Assembly (NCBI GenBank): GCA_040216735.1
Contig: JAVJOO010000005.1
Span: 372,001-436,000, forward strand
Direction: 5' to 3'
Source: Alphaproteobacteria bacterium
GTDB taxonomy: Bacteria > Pseudomonadota > Alphaproteobacteria > SHVP01
Length of the DNA stretch: 64,000 bases
The first letter of the stretch is position 1, and every line of letters starts with the position of its first letter. A model generated the notes under the pieces. The model was not told the DNA's origin and did not search any database. It saw only the letters and a list, made by a program, of their open reading frames with translations. The position numbers and the translations under genes were made by a program. Shown in pieces: positions 1 to 10,455 of this stretch.

Positions 1-500
1 GTGACGACGACCGCGGCGCCCTTGGTCGCGTTATACCAGGTGAGGTTCGGGCGCGGGCGCACGGCGGCGGTAGAGGCGATGTTGATCATCACGCCTTTGC
101 GGCCTTCGCGCCGCAGTTCAGGCACGGCGTGAATCGTGGCGTGATACAGGCTCTTGACGTTGACCGCGAAGACTTTGTCGAATTCGGCCTCGCTGATCTT
201 GAGGCTGGAGCGGTTGGCGTAGCCCCAGCCCGCGTTGTTGACCATGATGTCGAGCCCGCCATAGGTCGTGACGGCATGGCGGACCGCGGCGGCAACATCT
301 TCGCCGATGGCCACGTTGGTGTGGATGAAGGACGCGGTGCCGCCGGCCTTTTCGATCTCGGTCACGACCCGAGCACCGCCGTCGTCGTTGAGGTCGGCCA
401 CGACGATCTTGGCGCCCACCTGGGCATACTTCTTGGCGATACCTTCGCCGAAGCCCGAGGCCGCACCGGTAACGACGGCGACTTTATTGGCGAGTTTCAT
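1..500 (-). CDS. SDR family oxidoreductase (3' end beyond window)
   Basis: Short-chain dehydrogenase/reductase, a cytosolic NAD(P)-dependent oxidoreductase. The start codon (ATG, 500-498) lies inside the window behind a good AAGGAG ribosome-binding site; the C-terminus runs off the left edge, leaving about 166 residues. The Rossmann glycine motif TGAASGFG begins at residue 11, NNAG is at 88-91, the catalytic Ser is about residue 143, and the YxxxK pair is Y156 and K160. The usual family length is about 250 residues, so the substrate-binding C-terminal third is missing. It lies 21 bp downstream of the aldehyde dehydrogenase on the same strand, so the two probably form an operon that oxidises an alcohol to an acid. 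The substrate is unknown. Confidence 0.9.
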   Translation of the reverse strand, partial: MKLANKVAVVTGAASGFGEGIAKKYAQVGAKIVVADLNDDGGARVVTEIEKAGGTASFIHTNVAIGEDVAAAVRHAVTTYGGLDIMVNNAGWGYANRSSLKISEAEFDKVFAVNVKSLYHATIHAVPELRREGRKGVMINIASTAAVRPRPNLTWYNATKGAAVVV

Positions 501-521
501 ATTGGCTCCTTTGCCGTTCCC

Positions 522-1961
522 CTAGTCGTGCTTGATGATCACGGTCTTGCAAACCGTGAGGTCGTGGAGGGCTTCGAGGCCTTTTTCACGGCCGAAGCCG
601 GAGCGCTTGACGCCGCCGAAGGGAAGTTCGACGCCGCCGCCGGCGCCATAACAGTTGACGAAGACCTGGCCGCATTTGAGTGCCTTGCCGAGACGCAATT
701 GGCGTCCGCCGTTTTCGGTCCAGACGCCAGCGGTCAGGCCATAGTCAGTGTCGTTGGCCAAGCGCACCGCATCGTTCTCGTCGTCGAACGGGATGGCCGA
801 CAGGACCGGGCCGAAGACTTCTTCCTTGGCGAGCCGGTTGGCGCGCGGGACCGGCCCGTAGAGCGTGGGCGCAACGAAGTAGCCGCCCGCCGGCGCGGCG
901 GCGTCGATCTCGGCCTGGGCGAGGATCGGGATGCCGTCGGCGGCGGCGGTTTCGAGGAAACCACGCACGCGGTCGCGCTGGACCTCGCTGATCAGCGGGC
1001 CGCAATCGAGATCGTCCTCCCAGGCGCCGACTTTGATTTTGGCAAAGCGTTTGGCAGCTTCGCCGACGAAGTCGTCGTAGATGCTGCGTTCGACCAAGAG
1101 GCGACTGCCGGCGGAGCAGGTCTGCCCGGCATTTTGCACGATCGCGCCCAGCACGGTGGGCATCGCTTTGTCCCAATCGGCATCGGCGAAGACGATTTGC
1201 GGCGACTTGCCGCCCAACTCCATTGTGCAACTGCGGTTGTGATCGGCGGATGCCTTTTGCACCTGCGCGCCGACGGGTGGCGAGCCGGTAAAGCAGATGT
1301 GGTCGATGCCGGGATGGGCCGCGAGTGCCGCCCCCGCCTCTTCGCCCAGGCCGGTGACGATGTTGATCACGTCAGGCGGGATGCCGGCGTCGAGCGCAAG
1401 TTCGGCGATGCGCATCACGGTGAGGCAGGCTTCTTCGGCGGGCTTGAGCACGAGCGCGTTGCCCGCGCAGAGCGCCGCCGCGATCGTGCGCGATCCCATC
1501 TGCAACGGGTAGTTCCACGGAATGATGTGGCCGGTGACCCCGTGCGGTTCGCGCAGGGTGAAGGCTTGGTGACCCGGTAGAAACGGAATGGTGTCGCCCT
1601 GAATCTTATCGGCGGCGCCCGCGTAATATTCGAAATAGCGCGCGGCCACCGTGGCATCGACGCGCGACTGTTTGAGCGGCTTGCCGGTGTCACGGGATTC
1701 GAGGCGCGCGAGTTCGTCGGCCGCCCCCACCATTAGGGCCGCCATGCGGGCCAGATGCCGGCCCCGCTCGACCGCCGGGGCGCGTTGCCAATGGGTGTCG
1801 AAAGCGTGACGGGCCGATGAAATCGCCGCATCAATGTCGGCGGCGCCGCCGCGGGCGATGGTGGCGAAGGGAGAGCCAACGCTGGGGTCGAAAAGGTCCA
1901 GAGTCCGCCCATCCTGGGCCGTTCGCCAGCGTCCACCGATGAGATTTTGGGCCTGATGCAT
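522..1961 (-). CDS. NAD(P)-dependent aldehyde dehydrogenase
   Basis: Aldehyde dehydrogenase superfamily enzyme of 479 residues, a normal length. It oxidises an aldehyde to the carboxylate in the cytosol. Visible motifs are IPWNYP (N150), LKPAEE (K173), the general base in MELGGKSP (E248) and the nucleophile in QNAGQTCSAGSR (C282). The start at 1961 is chosen because the conserved protein begins at MHQAQN and a GAGGA ribosome-binding site precedes it. A longer in-frame extension to 2102 exists but is not like the family. It sits just upstream of the SDR gene and is divergent from the peptide-binding protein gene. The closest subfamily looks like the betaine/gamma-aminobutyraldehyde type, but the substrate cannot be read from the sequence. 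Confidence 0.92.
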   Translation of the reverse strand: MHQAQNLIGGRWRTAQDGRTLDLFDPSVGSPFATIARGGAADIDAAISSARHAFDTHWQRAPAVERGRHLARMAALMVGAADELARLESRDTGKPLKQSRVDATVAARYFEYYAGAADKIQGDTIPFLPGHQAFTLREPHGVTGHIIPWNYPLQMGSRTIAAALCAGNALVLKPAEEACLTVMRIAELALDAGIPPDVINIVTGLGEEAGAALAAHPGIDHICFTGSPPVGAQVQKASADHNRSCTMELGGKSPQIVFADADWDKAMPTVLGAIVQNAGQTCSAGSRLLVERSIYDDFVGEAAKRFAKIKVGAWEDDLDCGPLISEVQRDRVRGFLETAAADGIPILAQAEIDAAAPAGGYFVAPTLYGPVPRANRLAKEEVFGPVLSAIPFDDENDAVRLANDTDYGLTAGVWTENGGRQLRLGKALKCGQVFVNCYGAGGGVELPFGGVKRSGFGREKGLEALHDLTVCKTVIIKHD

Positions 1962-2134
1962 GGGTCCTCGCACGTGGGTCGGGCGAAACCTAGCCCGTCG
2001 GACCGGCCCAATCCATGTCTTTACAGGGTTCGGGCGGTGCCGACCGGTGCTATAGTTTTGCCTCGGCCGGACGTACGAGACCGTCGGGCGCGATAAGAAC
2101 AAGCCCGCTATTTGGGCCCATTAGGGAGATCACA

Positions 2135-3619
2135 ATGAAAAAGCTACTCGTAGCCGCGGCCTTGGCAACGACGGCGTTAGCGCCGTTCGCCGCACAGGCG
2201 CAAATGAAGGATTCAGTCAGCATCGGGATGACGCTGGAACCGGCACCCGGACTCGATCCGACGCAGGGCGCCTCGGCGGCCATTAGCGAAGTGACGATGT
2301 ACAACATCTTCGAAAGCTTGGTGCGCATCGACGAAAAGGGCGTCATCGGCCCGATGCTCGCGAAGAGCTGGAAGATCTCGCCGGACGGCAAGACCTACAC
2401 GTTCGACCTGGTGCAGGGCGCAACCTTCCACGACGGCAACGCGTTTACCTCCGCGGACATCAAGTTTTCGGCAGAAGCCGCCGCCGCCGAGAAAAGCGGC
2501 AACAAAGCCAAGGCCATGTACCAGTCGATCAAAGCGATCGAGACTCCCGACGACCACACGGTCGTGATGTCGTTGGAGTCGCCGAGCGCGCTGTTCTTGT
2601 TCAAGTTGGCGCAGTCGACCGGGGCGATCATCGATGAGGCCTCCGCTGCCGACAATATGACAAACCCGATCGGCACCGGCCCCTACAAGTTCGTGCGCTG
2701 GACCAAGGGCGACTCGGTCGACCTCGAACTGTTTCCGGCCCACCGCAACGCCGCCAACATCAAGATGAAGAAGGCCAAATTTCGCTTCATCAACGACGGC
2801 AACGCCCAGGTCAACGCGCTGCTCGCGGGCGATCTCGACTATATGGTGAACCTGGCTTCGCCCCAGTTGTTCGAGCAATTCAAAAAAGACCCGAACTTCA
2901 CCGCGCTGGAAGGCACGACTGAAGGCGAGACGATCTTGACGATGAACAATAAGGCCGGCGCGCTGTCCGACGTTCGGGTGCGCCGCGCCCTGATGCACGC
3001 AATCGACCGGCAGGCGTTGGTCGATGCGGCGATGTTCGGCTACGGCACGCCGATCGGGTCGCACTTTGCGCCGCATAACGCGACGTATCTCGATCTCACC
3101 GGGATGTACGCCTACGACCCCGCCAAGGCGAAGGCGTTGTTGAAGGAAGCGGGTCACGAAAAACTGGAGCTGTCGCTCAAGCTGCCGCCGGTCGGATACG
3201 CCCGGAACGGCGGTCAAGTGATTGCCGACATGCTGAGCCAGGTCGGCGTGACTGCCAAGATCGAGAACGTCGAATGGCCGGTGTGGATCGATCAGGTGTT
3301 CCGCGGCAAGCAGTTCGACCTGACCATCGTCTCGCACGTCGAGCCGATGGACGTAAACAACTACACTAACGCCGAATACTACTGGCAGTACGACAGCCCC
3401 GAGTTCCGCGATATCTATGCGAAGTTCGAGGCCGCGATCACGCCGGAAGACCAAGCCAAATGGATCAAAGCGGCGCAGACCAAGATCGCTGAAGATTCGG
3501 TCAATGGCTTCCTTTTCGAACTGGCGAAACTGAGCGTCGCCAAGAAAGGCCTCACGGGAATGTGGGCGAGTTGGCCTTCGTTCATCAACGAAGTCGCGGC
3601 GCTAAGCTGGGAAAACTAG
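2135..3619 (+). CDS. ABC transporter substrate-binding protein, family 5 (DppA/OppA-like)
   Basis: Periplasmic solute-binding protein of 494 residues. It starts with a clear Sec signal peptide (MKKLL, a hydrophobic core and AQAQ near residue 22), followed by the family 5 pattern: an N-terminal lobe with GPMLAKSWKISPDGKTYTFDL, a middle region with NPIGTGPYKF, and VRRALMHAIDR further on. The start at 2135 is preceded by GGAGAT; an in-frame extension upstream would bury the signal peptide and is rejected. The matching permease and ATPase genes (dppBCDF) lie 3-8 kb away on the opposite strand, so this is probably their binding partner. The ligand is probably a peptide or peptide-like compound, given the adjacent M81 peptidase gene. 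Confidence 0.92.
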   Translation: MKKLLVAAALATTALAPFAAQAQMKDSVSIGMTLEPAPGLDPTQGASAAISEVTMYNIFESLVRIDEKGVIGPMLAKSWKISPDGKTYTFDLVQGATFHDGNAFTSADIKFSAEAAAAEKSGNKAKAMYQSIKAIETPDDHTVVMSLESPSALFLFKLAQSTGAIIDEASAADNMTNPIGTGPYKFVRWTKGDSVDLELFPAHRNAANIKMKKAKFRFINDGNAQVNALLAGDLDYMVNLASPQLFEQFKKDPNFTALEGTTEGETILTMNNKAGALSDVRVRRALMHAIDRQALVDAAMFGYGTPIGSHFAPHNATYLDLTGMYAYDPAKAKALLKEAGHEKLELSLKLPPVGYARNGGQVIADMLSQVGVTAKIENVEWPVWIDQVFRGKQFDLTIVSHVEPMDVNNYTNAEYYWQYDSPEFRDIYAKFEAAITPEDQAKWIKAAQTKIAEDSVNGFLFELAKLSVAKKGLTGMWASWPSFINEVAALSWEN

Positions 3620-3649
3620 CCGGTCCCGACGGGACGGCCTGAACTGTCA

Positions 3650-3673
3650 CCTCCCCCTGCCTTCAGGGGGAGG
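3650..3673 (+). terminator. hairpin after the binding-protein gene
   Basis: A perfect 10-bp stem (CCTCCCCCTG / CAGGGGGAGG) with a 4-base loop lies 30 bp after the stop of the binding-protein gene. No strong T run follows, so it may be an attenuator, an mRNA-stabilising hairpin or one half of a repeat pair with the hairpin at 3726. Confidence 0.5.
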
Positions 3674-3725
3674 TTTCGGCTGGGGGTTCGCATCGGATGA
3701 CGATGGGAAACGACCCCCTCCCTGC

Positions 3726-3760
3726 CCTCCCCCTTTTCAAGGGGGAGGATTTTCTTTTTG
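3726..3760 (+). terminator. rho-independent terminator-like hairpin
   Basis: A perfect 10-bp stem (CCTCCCCCTT / AAGGGGGAGG) with a 3-base loop, followed by ATTTTCTTTTTG. It shares its stem sequence with the hairpin at 3650-3673 and separates the binding-protein gene from the M81 peptidase gene. Confidence 0.65.
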
Positions 3761-3830
3761 TACGTGTCGCGCCCGCGTTTCAGCATAAGGCCGAGATACA
3801 AACGGCACCGTACGGTTTGGAGGCCGCTTC

Positions 3831-5306
3831 ATGCGCATTCTGATCGCCATGATGAAGCACGAGACCAACACCTTTTCGCCAGTGGTGACCGACTGGGCGC
3901 GGTTCCAGGATTGGGGCGCGTTTCTGGGCGCCGATGTGGTTACGACCTACAAGAACACGGCGATGCCGATTGCGGCCTACATGAAGATCGCCGACGAGCT
4001 TGGCGCGGAGATCGTGACGCCGCTCGCGACCGAGGCGATGCCCTCGGGCAAGGTGACAGAGGAGGCTTACGAATACATGGCCGGGTTGATTACCGAAGCG
4101 GCCAAGGATGTCGACCTCGCGCTACTCGACCTGCACGGTGCGATGGTGGCCGAGCATGTCTTCGACGGCGAGGGCACGTTGTTGGCGCGCATCCGCGCCT
4201 TGCGGCCCGATCTGCCTATCGCGGTGACACTTGACCTGCACTGCAACCTGACCCAGGCGATGGTCGACAACTGCACCGCGTTGATCGGCTACAAGACCTA
4301 TCCCCACGTCGATATGTACGAGGTTGCCGAACAGGTCGGCCGCATTGTCGTGGGCGCCGCACAGGGCAAATGCGCGCCGGTCATGGCCTGGGGCCACCCT
4401 GCCCTGCTGTCGCAAACCCTGCGCCAGGGGACCGACGACGAACCGATGAAGACGCTGATCGCCATGACCCGTGCCGCGGAGGCCAAACCGGGCGTGCTGG
4501 CGGCCACCGTGTTCGGCGGTTTCCCAATGGCCGACATCCCCGACGCCGGCACCTCGGCGATCGTGGTGAGCGACAACGACGTTGCCCTGGCCGAATTCGA
4601 ACGCGATGCCATTTTGGCGGAGGCCTGGCGACGGCGTGACGAGTTCGTCTATCAACCAGAACCGCTTGCCGAGGCGGTCGGCCGCGCCAAACACATGAGC
4701 GACGGCCCGATCATGCTGCTGGACCACGCCGACAATTGCGGCTCGGGCGCGAACCAAGACGTGATGACGGTGATCGCCGAGGTGCTGCGTCAGAAATTGG
4801 ACGACGTGATCGTGGGCGCGGTGTGGGATCCCGAAGCGGTACAGGAGATGCAACGCGCCGGGATCGGCAACACCGTCACGCTGAAACTAGGCGGCAAGAC
4901 CGACATGCCGGCGATCGGCCTTCGGGGTGAGCCGTTGACGCTGACCGGGACGGTCAAGGTGCTGACCGATGGACGCTGGACCGTACGCGGCCCGATGTAT
5001 ACCGGCGTGCCGGTCGATATGGGCCCCTCGGCGGTGCTGGATGTGGGACGGATGCAGATTGTCATCGTCTCGCGTCACCACGAGCCGTGGGACCGCGGCG
5101 TCTTTACCTCGGTCGGGATCGAGCCCGAGCATCACCGCTATATTTTGCTCAAGTCGCGTATTCATTACCGCGCGGGCTTCGGCGATCTGCCCAAGGCGAC
5201 CGTCACGCTAGACGGTGACGGCGTCACCACGTCGGACAACTCGAAGCTCACTTTCGAGAACGTGCGGCGGCCGATCTTCCCGCTGGACCGGATCAACGAA
5301 CCCTGA
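3831..5306 (+). CDS. M81 family metallopeptidase (MlrC-like)
   Basis: A 491-residue protein of the MlrC/M81 family (DUF1485 N-terminal domain plus MlrC C-terminal domain), named after the microcystin-degradation peptidase MlrC. Typical features are the start MRILIAMMKHETNTFSP, LLDLHGAMV near residue 100, TLDLHCNLT with the conserved His, GYKTYPHVDMYE, and DHADNCGSGAN near residue 300, which carries probable metal ligands. There is no signal peptide, so it should act in the cytosol on an imported substrate. Its stop overlaps the next gene's ATG (TGATG), so it is cotranscribed with the TPR gene. The association with a peptide ABC transporter supports a role in breaking down a short or modified peptide. 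True peptidase activity is not proven for most family members. Confidence 0.9.
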   Translation: MRILIAMMKHETNTFSPVVTDWARFQDWGAFLGADVVTTYKNTAMPIAAYMKIADELGAEIVTPLATEAMPSGKVTEEAYEYMAGLITEAAKDVDLALLDLHGAMVAEHVFDGEGTLLARIRALRPDLPIAVTLDLHCNLTQAMVDNCTALIGYKTYPHVDMYEVAEQVGRIVVGAAQGKCAPVMAWGHPALLSQTLRQGTDDEPMKTLIAMTRAAEAKPGVLAATVFGGFPMADIPDAGTSAIVVSDNDVALAEFERDAILAEAWRRRDEFVYQPEPLAEAVGRAKHMSDGPIMLLDHADNCGSGANQDVMTVIAEVLRQKLDDVIVGAVWDPEAVQEMQRAGIGNTVTLKLGGKTDMPAIGLRGEPLTLTGTVKVLTDGRWTVRGPMYTGVPVDMGPSAVLDVGRMQIVIVSRHHEPWDRGVFTSVGIEPEHHRYILLKSRIHYRAGFGDLPKATVTLDGDGVTTSDNSKLTFENVRRPIFPLDRINEP

Positions 5307-6634
5307 TGCTGGACGACGCCTACGGCAACGCGGTCGACACCGACGACGACGCCACCGTCGCGGCGCTGGACCGCTTCGCCCACAGCTTCCTCGCCTACGG
5401 CAAGGACTTCGCGGTGATTTTCGACGCGGCCCGGGACGATCCCACGTGTTTGCTGGCGCACAGCCAAGCCGCGTTGCTCGGGTTGTTCATGGAGAACAAC
5501 GCCGGGCTTGCCTTGGCAACAACGCATCTTGAGACCGGGCGCACCCTGGCGGCCCAGGGTAAAGGCAGCGAACGCGAGCGCCTGTACCACCGCGCCATCG
5601 AGGCGGCCGCGCGGGCAGACACTGGGCAAGCGACCGCGCTGCACGACGAAATTGCCGCGCGCTGGCCGCGCGATCTGTTCGCGGCCAAGCTCGGTCAGGT
5701 GCACTATTTCAATGTTGGCGATGCAGCGGGGATGCGGCGCATTGCGCAAACGGCCGTCGATGCGCTGGGCGACGTCGCCTACGCCTGGGGCCTTCTGGCC
5801 TTTGGGTTGGAGGAATGCCACGCGCTCGACGACGCGGAACGGGCCGGGCGGCACGCGGCCGAGATGACCGAGGTCGAACCCTGGGCCCACCATGCCGTGG
5901 CGCACGTCTACGAGACGCGCGGACAGCTCGACGACGGCATCGCTTGGATGGAGGACCGCGCGCACACGTGGCGGGACTGTAACTCGTTCATGTTCACCCA
6001 CAATTGGTGGCATGTCGCGCTGTTCTATCTCGACAAGGGCGACCCCGATCAGGCGTTAAGCATCTTTGATTCGCGGCTGTGGGGCGCGCCGCAGGGCGAT
6101 CCTTCCTATTCGCAAGACCAAGCGGGCGCGGTGTCGATGTTGATTCGCCTCTCGTTGCGCGGCGTGGCCTTGGGCCGCCGGTGGTCCGAGGTGGCCGACG
6201 AAATCCTCAAGCGCGAGGTGATGTTCGACCAGCCGTTCCTGAGCGCGCACTTCGCCTATGCGTTGGCGCGGTCCGAACACCGCACCGCCTATGAGAAGTT
6301 CCTGCGGGACTTGCACGACCATGCTGGCTCGGCCAATGCAGCGGCGCGCCACCAGTGGCTGACCCATGCCTTGCCGCTGTGCCGTGGCATGGGTGCGCAC
6401 GCCGACAACGACTTCGACCTCGCGGCGCGCCTCCTAGGCGAAACGCGACCGCATTGGCGCCGCCTCGGCGGCAGCCATGCCCAGCGCGATCTGTTCGAGC
6501 AGATGTATCTCGATGCATTGATTCGGTGTGGCAGCGCTGATGAGGCCGCACCAATTCTGGAGGCCCGCGTTGCGGCGCGACCTGGGGTGCGGGTGCATCA
6601 AGTGGAGTTGGCGGCGGCGCGGCGGCCGCGCTAG
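5306..6634 (+). CDS. TPR protein, TTC38-like
   Basis: A 442-residue soluble protein that resembles the eukaryotic tetratricopeptide repeat protein 38 family and its bacterial relatives. Recognisable blocks are EVEPWAHHAVAHVYETRGQ, with AHHAVAH, and FTHNWWHVALFYLDKGD, with the HNWWH signature. It starts at the ATG that overlaps the M81 stop, so translation is probably coupled. No signal peptide or membrane segment is seen. The family has no established biochemical role; the location suggests that it works with the M81 peptidase or its substrate. Start and reading frame are clear. Confidence 0.85.
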   Translation: MLDDAYGNAVDTDDDATVAALDRFAHSFLAYGKDFAVIFDAARDDPTCLLAHSQAALLGLFMENNAGLALATTHLETGRTLAAQGKGSERERLYHRAIEAAARADTGQATALHDEIAARWPRDLFAAKLGQVHYFNVGDAAGMRRIAQTAVDALGDVAYAWGLLAFGLEECHALDDAERAGRHAAEMTEVEPWAHHAVAHVYETRGQLDDGIAWMEDRAHTWRDCNSFMFTHNWWHVALFYLDKGDPDQALSIFDSRLWGAPQGDPSYSQDQAGAVSMLIRLSLRGVALGRRWSEVADEILKREVMFDQPFLSAHFAYALARSEHRTAYEKFLRDLHDHAGSANAAARHQWLTHALPLCRGMGAHADNDFDLAARLLGETRPHWRRLGGSHAQRDLFEQMYLDALIRCGSADEAAPILEARVAARPGVRVHQVELAAARRPR

Positions 6635-6635
6635 G

Positions 6636-6685
6636 CCCTTCGAGAGGGTGCCGGTGGCGCCTCCTCAGGATGACGTTTTTTTCTT

Positions 6686-6687
<2 letters not shown>
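6636..6687 (+). repeat. dispersed intergenic repeat, copy 1, with terminator-like T run
   Basis: The core reads CCCTTCGAGAGGGTGCCGG, then TGGCGCCTCCTCAGGATGACG, followed by TTTTTTTCTTTT. GGTGCC and GGCGCC can pair around a 3-base loop with one G-U pair. Related elements lie at 10378-10415 and 11224-11263. It sits between the convergent TPR and dppF genes and may help end transcription. Confidence 0.5.
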
Positions 6688-7503
<816 letters not shown>

Positions 7504-7507
<4 letters not shown>

Positions 7508-8496
7508 CGGGTAGCCCACTTGGCGCGGGCGACGTCAGTGTGGAGGCAGGCGACCTGGTGCCCTGCCCCGACCGCTACAAGCGGCGGCTGGGTCGGGCGG
7601 CAGGCGTCGGTGACGTAGCTGCAACGGTCTTGGAAGGTGCACCCCGCCGGCAGGTCGGCCAACTCGGGCACCGTGCCGGGGATGGTACGCAGACGCCGGC
7701 GCGACGCTTTGGTGTCGTCGATTTGCGGGACGGCCGAGAACAGTCCTTGGCTGTAGGGATGGGCAAGATCGGCGAAGACATCGCGGGTCGGGCCGCTTTC
7801 GACCCGCGCGCCGCCATACATGACGATCACGTCCTGGACGTTCTGATAGATCACCCCGAGGTTATGGCTGATCAGGATCATCGCCATGCCGAGGTCCTCG
7901 ATCAGGTTGCGGATCAGGTCGAGGATCTGTTTTTGGATGGTGACGTCGAGCGCGGTGGTGGGTTCGTCCGCGATCAGCAATTCGGGGCCGCACGACAGTG
8001 CCATCGCGATCATCACCCGCTGGCGCTGGCCACCGGAAAGCTGGTGCGGGTAGCTGCCGATGCGCTTGGCCGGTTCGGGAATGCCGACCATGTCGAGGAG
8101 GCGGATGACCTCGGCGCGGGCCTCGGCCCGGTTCATGCCGCGGTGCAAACGCATCGCCTCGGCGATCTGACGACCGACCGTGTGCAGCGGGTTGAGAGAG
8201 GTCATCGGTTCCTGGAAGACCATACCGATACGATTGCCGCGCACCCGGCACATCTGATCCTCGCTGAAGGTCAGGAGATTTTCGCCCGCCAGGTTCACCG
8301 CACCGTCGGCCCAACCGTTCTCGGGCAACAGCCCCATGATGGCCAGCGCGGTGAGCGACTTGCCGCAACCGGATTCGCCGACGATCCCCAGGGTTTCGCC
8401 CTTTTTCAGATCGAACGACAAATTGCGCACGGCGCGCGCGGGCCCGCGCACCGTGTTCAGCGTCACCGTCAGGTTTTCGACCGCGAGCAGGGTCAT
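7504..8496 (-). CDS. dppD: peptide ABC transporter ATP-binding protein (DppD-like)
   Basis: A 330-residue ATPase with Walker A GESGCGKS, the signature SGGQRQR, Walker [12 protein letters not shown] and ISHNLGV. The C-terminal oligopeptide/dipeptide transporter domain carries the CTFQDRC...C cysteine set that in several relatives binds an Fe-S cluster. Its start overlaps the dppC stop (TGATG) and its stop overlaps the dppF start. Confidence 0.93.
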
Positions 8497-9341
8497 CAGC
8501 GTTTCCGCGCGAGGCGCGGGTCGATCACGTCGCGCAAACCGTCGCCGAGAAGGTTCAAGCCGAGAACCGACAGCGCGATCGCCATGCCTGGATACACGGC
8601 GAGCCAGGGGTTGATGAAGATCATCGAGCGGGTCTCATCCAGCATCCGGCCCCACGACGGCGTCGGCGGTTGCGCGCCGAGCCCCAGGAAACTGAGCGCG
8701 GCCTCGGCGAGGATGGCGAGCGCGAACTGGATCGTCGCCTGGACGACGATGACCGACACGATGTTGGGCAGGACGTGTTCGACGGTGATGCGCAGACGAC
8801 CCTTACCGGCGGCGCGCGCGGCCAGGATGAATTCGCGTGCCCAAATCGCGTTGGCGGCGCCACGCGTCAGGCGGGCGAAGACGGGGATCGAAAAGATCCC
8901 GATGGCGACGATGGCGTTGATCGCCCCCTGCCCTAACGTTGCCACCAACATGATGGCGAGCAAGATCGCGGGGAACGCATACATGAAATCCGAGGCGCGC
9001 ATGATCAGCTCTTCGGTCCACCCGCGCTTGGCCGAGGCCCACAGGCCCAACGATACACCGAAGGCCATGCCGATGGTCACCGACACGACGCCGACGGTGA
9101 TCGAGTTCTGCGCCCCCGCCATGATGATCGAGAAGATGTCGCGGCCGAACTGGTCGGTGCCGAGCCAATGTTCCCACGACGGCGGCACGAAGCGCGCGCG
9201 CAGATTCTGTTTCACCGGATCGAACGGCGTCCAAAACAACGACACGAAGGCCATCGCCACCAAGAGAAGCGACAAGCTGCCCCCCGCCACGAACGAGCGG
9301 TGGGCGAGGCAACGGTGCCAAAAACCGGGTTGGGATTGCAT
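8496..9341 (-). CDS. dppC: peptide ABC transporter permease (DppC-like)
   Basis: An inner-membrane permease of 281 residues. It has an N-terminal membrane anchor (about residues 18-36), the OppC-like N-domain with HWLGTDQFGRDIFS, and the BPD transmembrane domain with about five further helices and an EAA-type loop (EFILAARAAGKG). HWLGTDxxGRD is a hallmark of DppC/OppC. It starts 6 bp after the dppB stop. Confidence 0.93.
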   Translation of the reverse strand: MQSQPGFWHRCLAHRSFVAGGSLSLLLVAMAFVSLFWTPFDPVKQNLRARFVPPSWEHWLGTDQFGRDIFSIIMAGAQNSITVGVVSVTIGMAFGVSLGLWASAKRGWTEELIMRASDFMYAFPAILLAIMLVATLGQGAINAIVAIGIFSIPVFARLTRGAANAIWAREFILAARAAGKGRLRITVEHVLPNIVSVIVVQATIQFALAILAEAALSFLGLGAQPPTPSWGRMLDETRSMIFINPWLAVYPGMAIALSVLGLNLLGDGLRDVIDPRLARKR

Positions 9342-9347
9342 ACCGGG

Positions 9348-10298
9348 CTACACGTCGTGCGGCTTGAGCCGAGGGTCGATCACGGCATAGAGGATGTCGA
9401 CCACGAAGTTGATGAACACGACGAAGGCCGCGAGCATCAAGACCACGTCGCGCACGACCACGAGGTCGCGGTTGCTGATCGCCTGTAGGATGAGCCGGCC
9501 GAGGCCGGGCATCGCGAAGACCTCTTCGACAATGATGGTGCCGGCGAGCAGGTTGGCGAACTGAAGGCCCATGATGGTGATGACGGGGATCATGGCGTTG
9601 CGTAACACGTGTCGCCACAGGGTCGCGCGCCGGGTCAATCCCTTGGCCCGGGCGGTGCGCACGTAGTCTTCGCGCATCGTTTCGAGCACGGCCGAGCGGG
9701 TGAAGCGCGCGAGGATCGCGCCTTGGACCGTGGCCAGCGCGATCGCCGGTAGGATCAACGCCTTGAACGCGGGCCATAGGCCGTTTTCCCAGCCCGGAAA
9801 GCCGCCTGCCGAAAACCAGCGCAAGTTGACCGCGAACAACAGGATCAACAGGAGTGCCAGCCAAAAGTTCGGCACCGAAATGCCGAGCTGGCTGATCCCC
9901 ATGACGGTCAGGTCGCCCGGTTTGTTGTGGCGCGACGCAGCGTAGACTCCCAGCGCAAAGGCCACCACCGCCGACAGCAGCATCGAGAGGATCGCGAGCG
10001 GAAAGGTAATCGCCAAGCGTGCTTGGACCAGTTCGATCACCGACGTGGAATAGGTATAGCTGGTGCCGAACCGCAAGGTGACGATGTCGCCGAGCCAGGC
10101 GAAATAGCGTTCGAGAAGGGGCCGGTCGAGGCCGAACTTTGCGCGTAACGCATCGACCGCGCTTTGCGGCGCGTCGATGCCGAGGATCACCGACGCGGGG
10201 TCGCCTGGCAGGATTTCCAGGGCAAGGAAGGTCAGCACCGTCGCCCCGAGCAAGGTGGCGATAAAGGTGACGAACCGTTTGGCAAGGAAGACGCTCAT
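9348..10298 (-). CDS. dppB: peptide ABC transporter permease (DppB-like)
   Basis: A 316-residue inner-membrane permease and the first gene of the dppBCDF operon. It begins with the usual DppB N-terminal helix ([20 protein letters not shown]), then LPGDPA, the [16 protein letters not shown]-type periplasmic segment, and the BPD domain with EAA loop ([11 protein letters not shown]). No transposon or regulator gene separates it from the histidine phosphatase-like gene downstream of the 157-bp gap. Confidence 0.93.
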   Translation of the reverse strand: MSVFLAKRFVTFIATLLGATVLTFLALEILPGDPASVILGIDAPQSAVDALRAKFGLDRPLLERYFAWLGDIVTLRFGTSYTYSTSVIELVQARLAITFPLAILSMLLSAVVAFALGVYAASRHNKPGDLTVMGISQLGISVPNFWLALLLILLFAVNLRWFSAGGFPGWENGLWPAFKALILPAIALATVQGAILARFTRSAVLETMREDYVRTARAKGLTRRATLWRHVLRNAMIPVITIMGLQFANLLAGTIIVEEVFAMPGLGRLILQAISNRDLVVVRDVVLMLAAFVVFINFVVDILYAVIDPRLKPHDV

Positions 10299-10377
10299 GC
10301 GGCCCCAGATCGGCGGCGACTAAGAGGTCAGTCGTAGCATAGATGGGGGGACGCTTCGACTCGCACCCGGGACGTGG

Positions 10378-10415
10378 GCCCTTCGACTCGGGCTTGCGCC
10401 CGGCTCAGGATGACG
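10378..10415. repeat. dispersed intergenic repeat, copy 2
   Basis: Reads GGCCCTTCGACTCGGGC, then TTGCGCCCGGCTCAGGATGACGG. CGGGC and GCCCG form the central stem. It shares the CCTTCGA head and CTCAGGATGACG tail with copies 1 and 3 and lies in the gap upstream of dppB. Confidence 0.55.
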
Positions 10416-10455
10416 GTGCTTTTCGGTTCTGTGACGACGACGGCTCAGGACCGCA

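Noticed and set aside
129-1580. Long open frame on the + strand opposite the SDR and aldehyde dehydrogenase genes
   Set aside because: It mirrors two well-conserved genes, has no recognisable domain and spans the gap between them.
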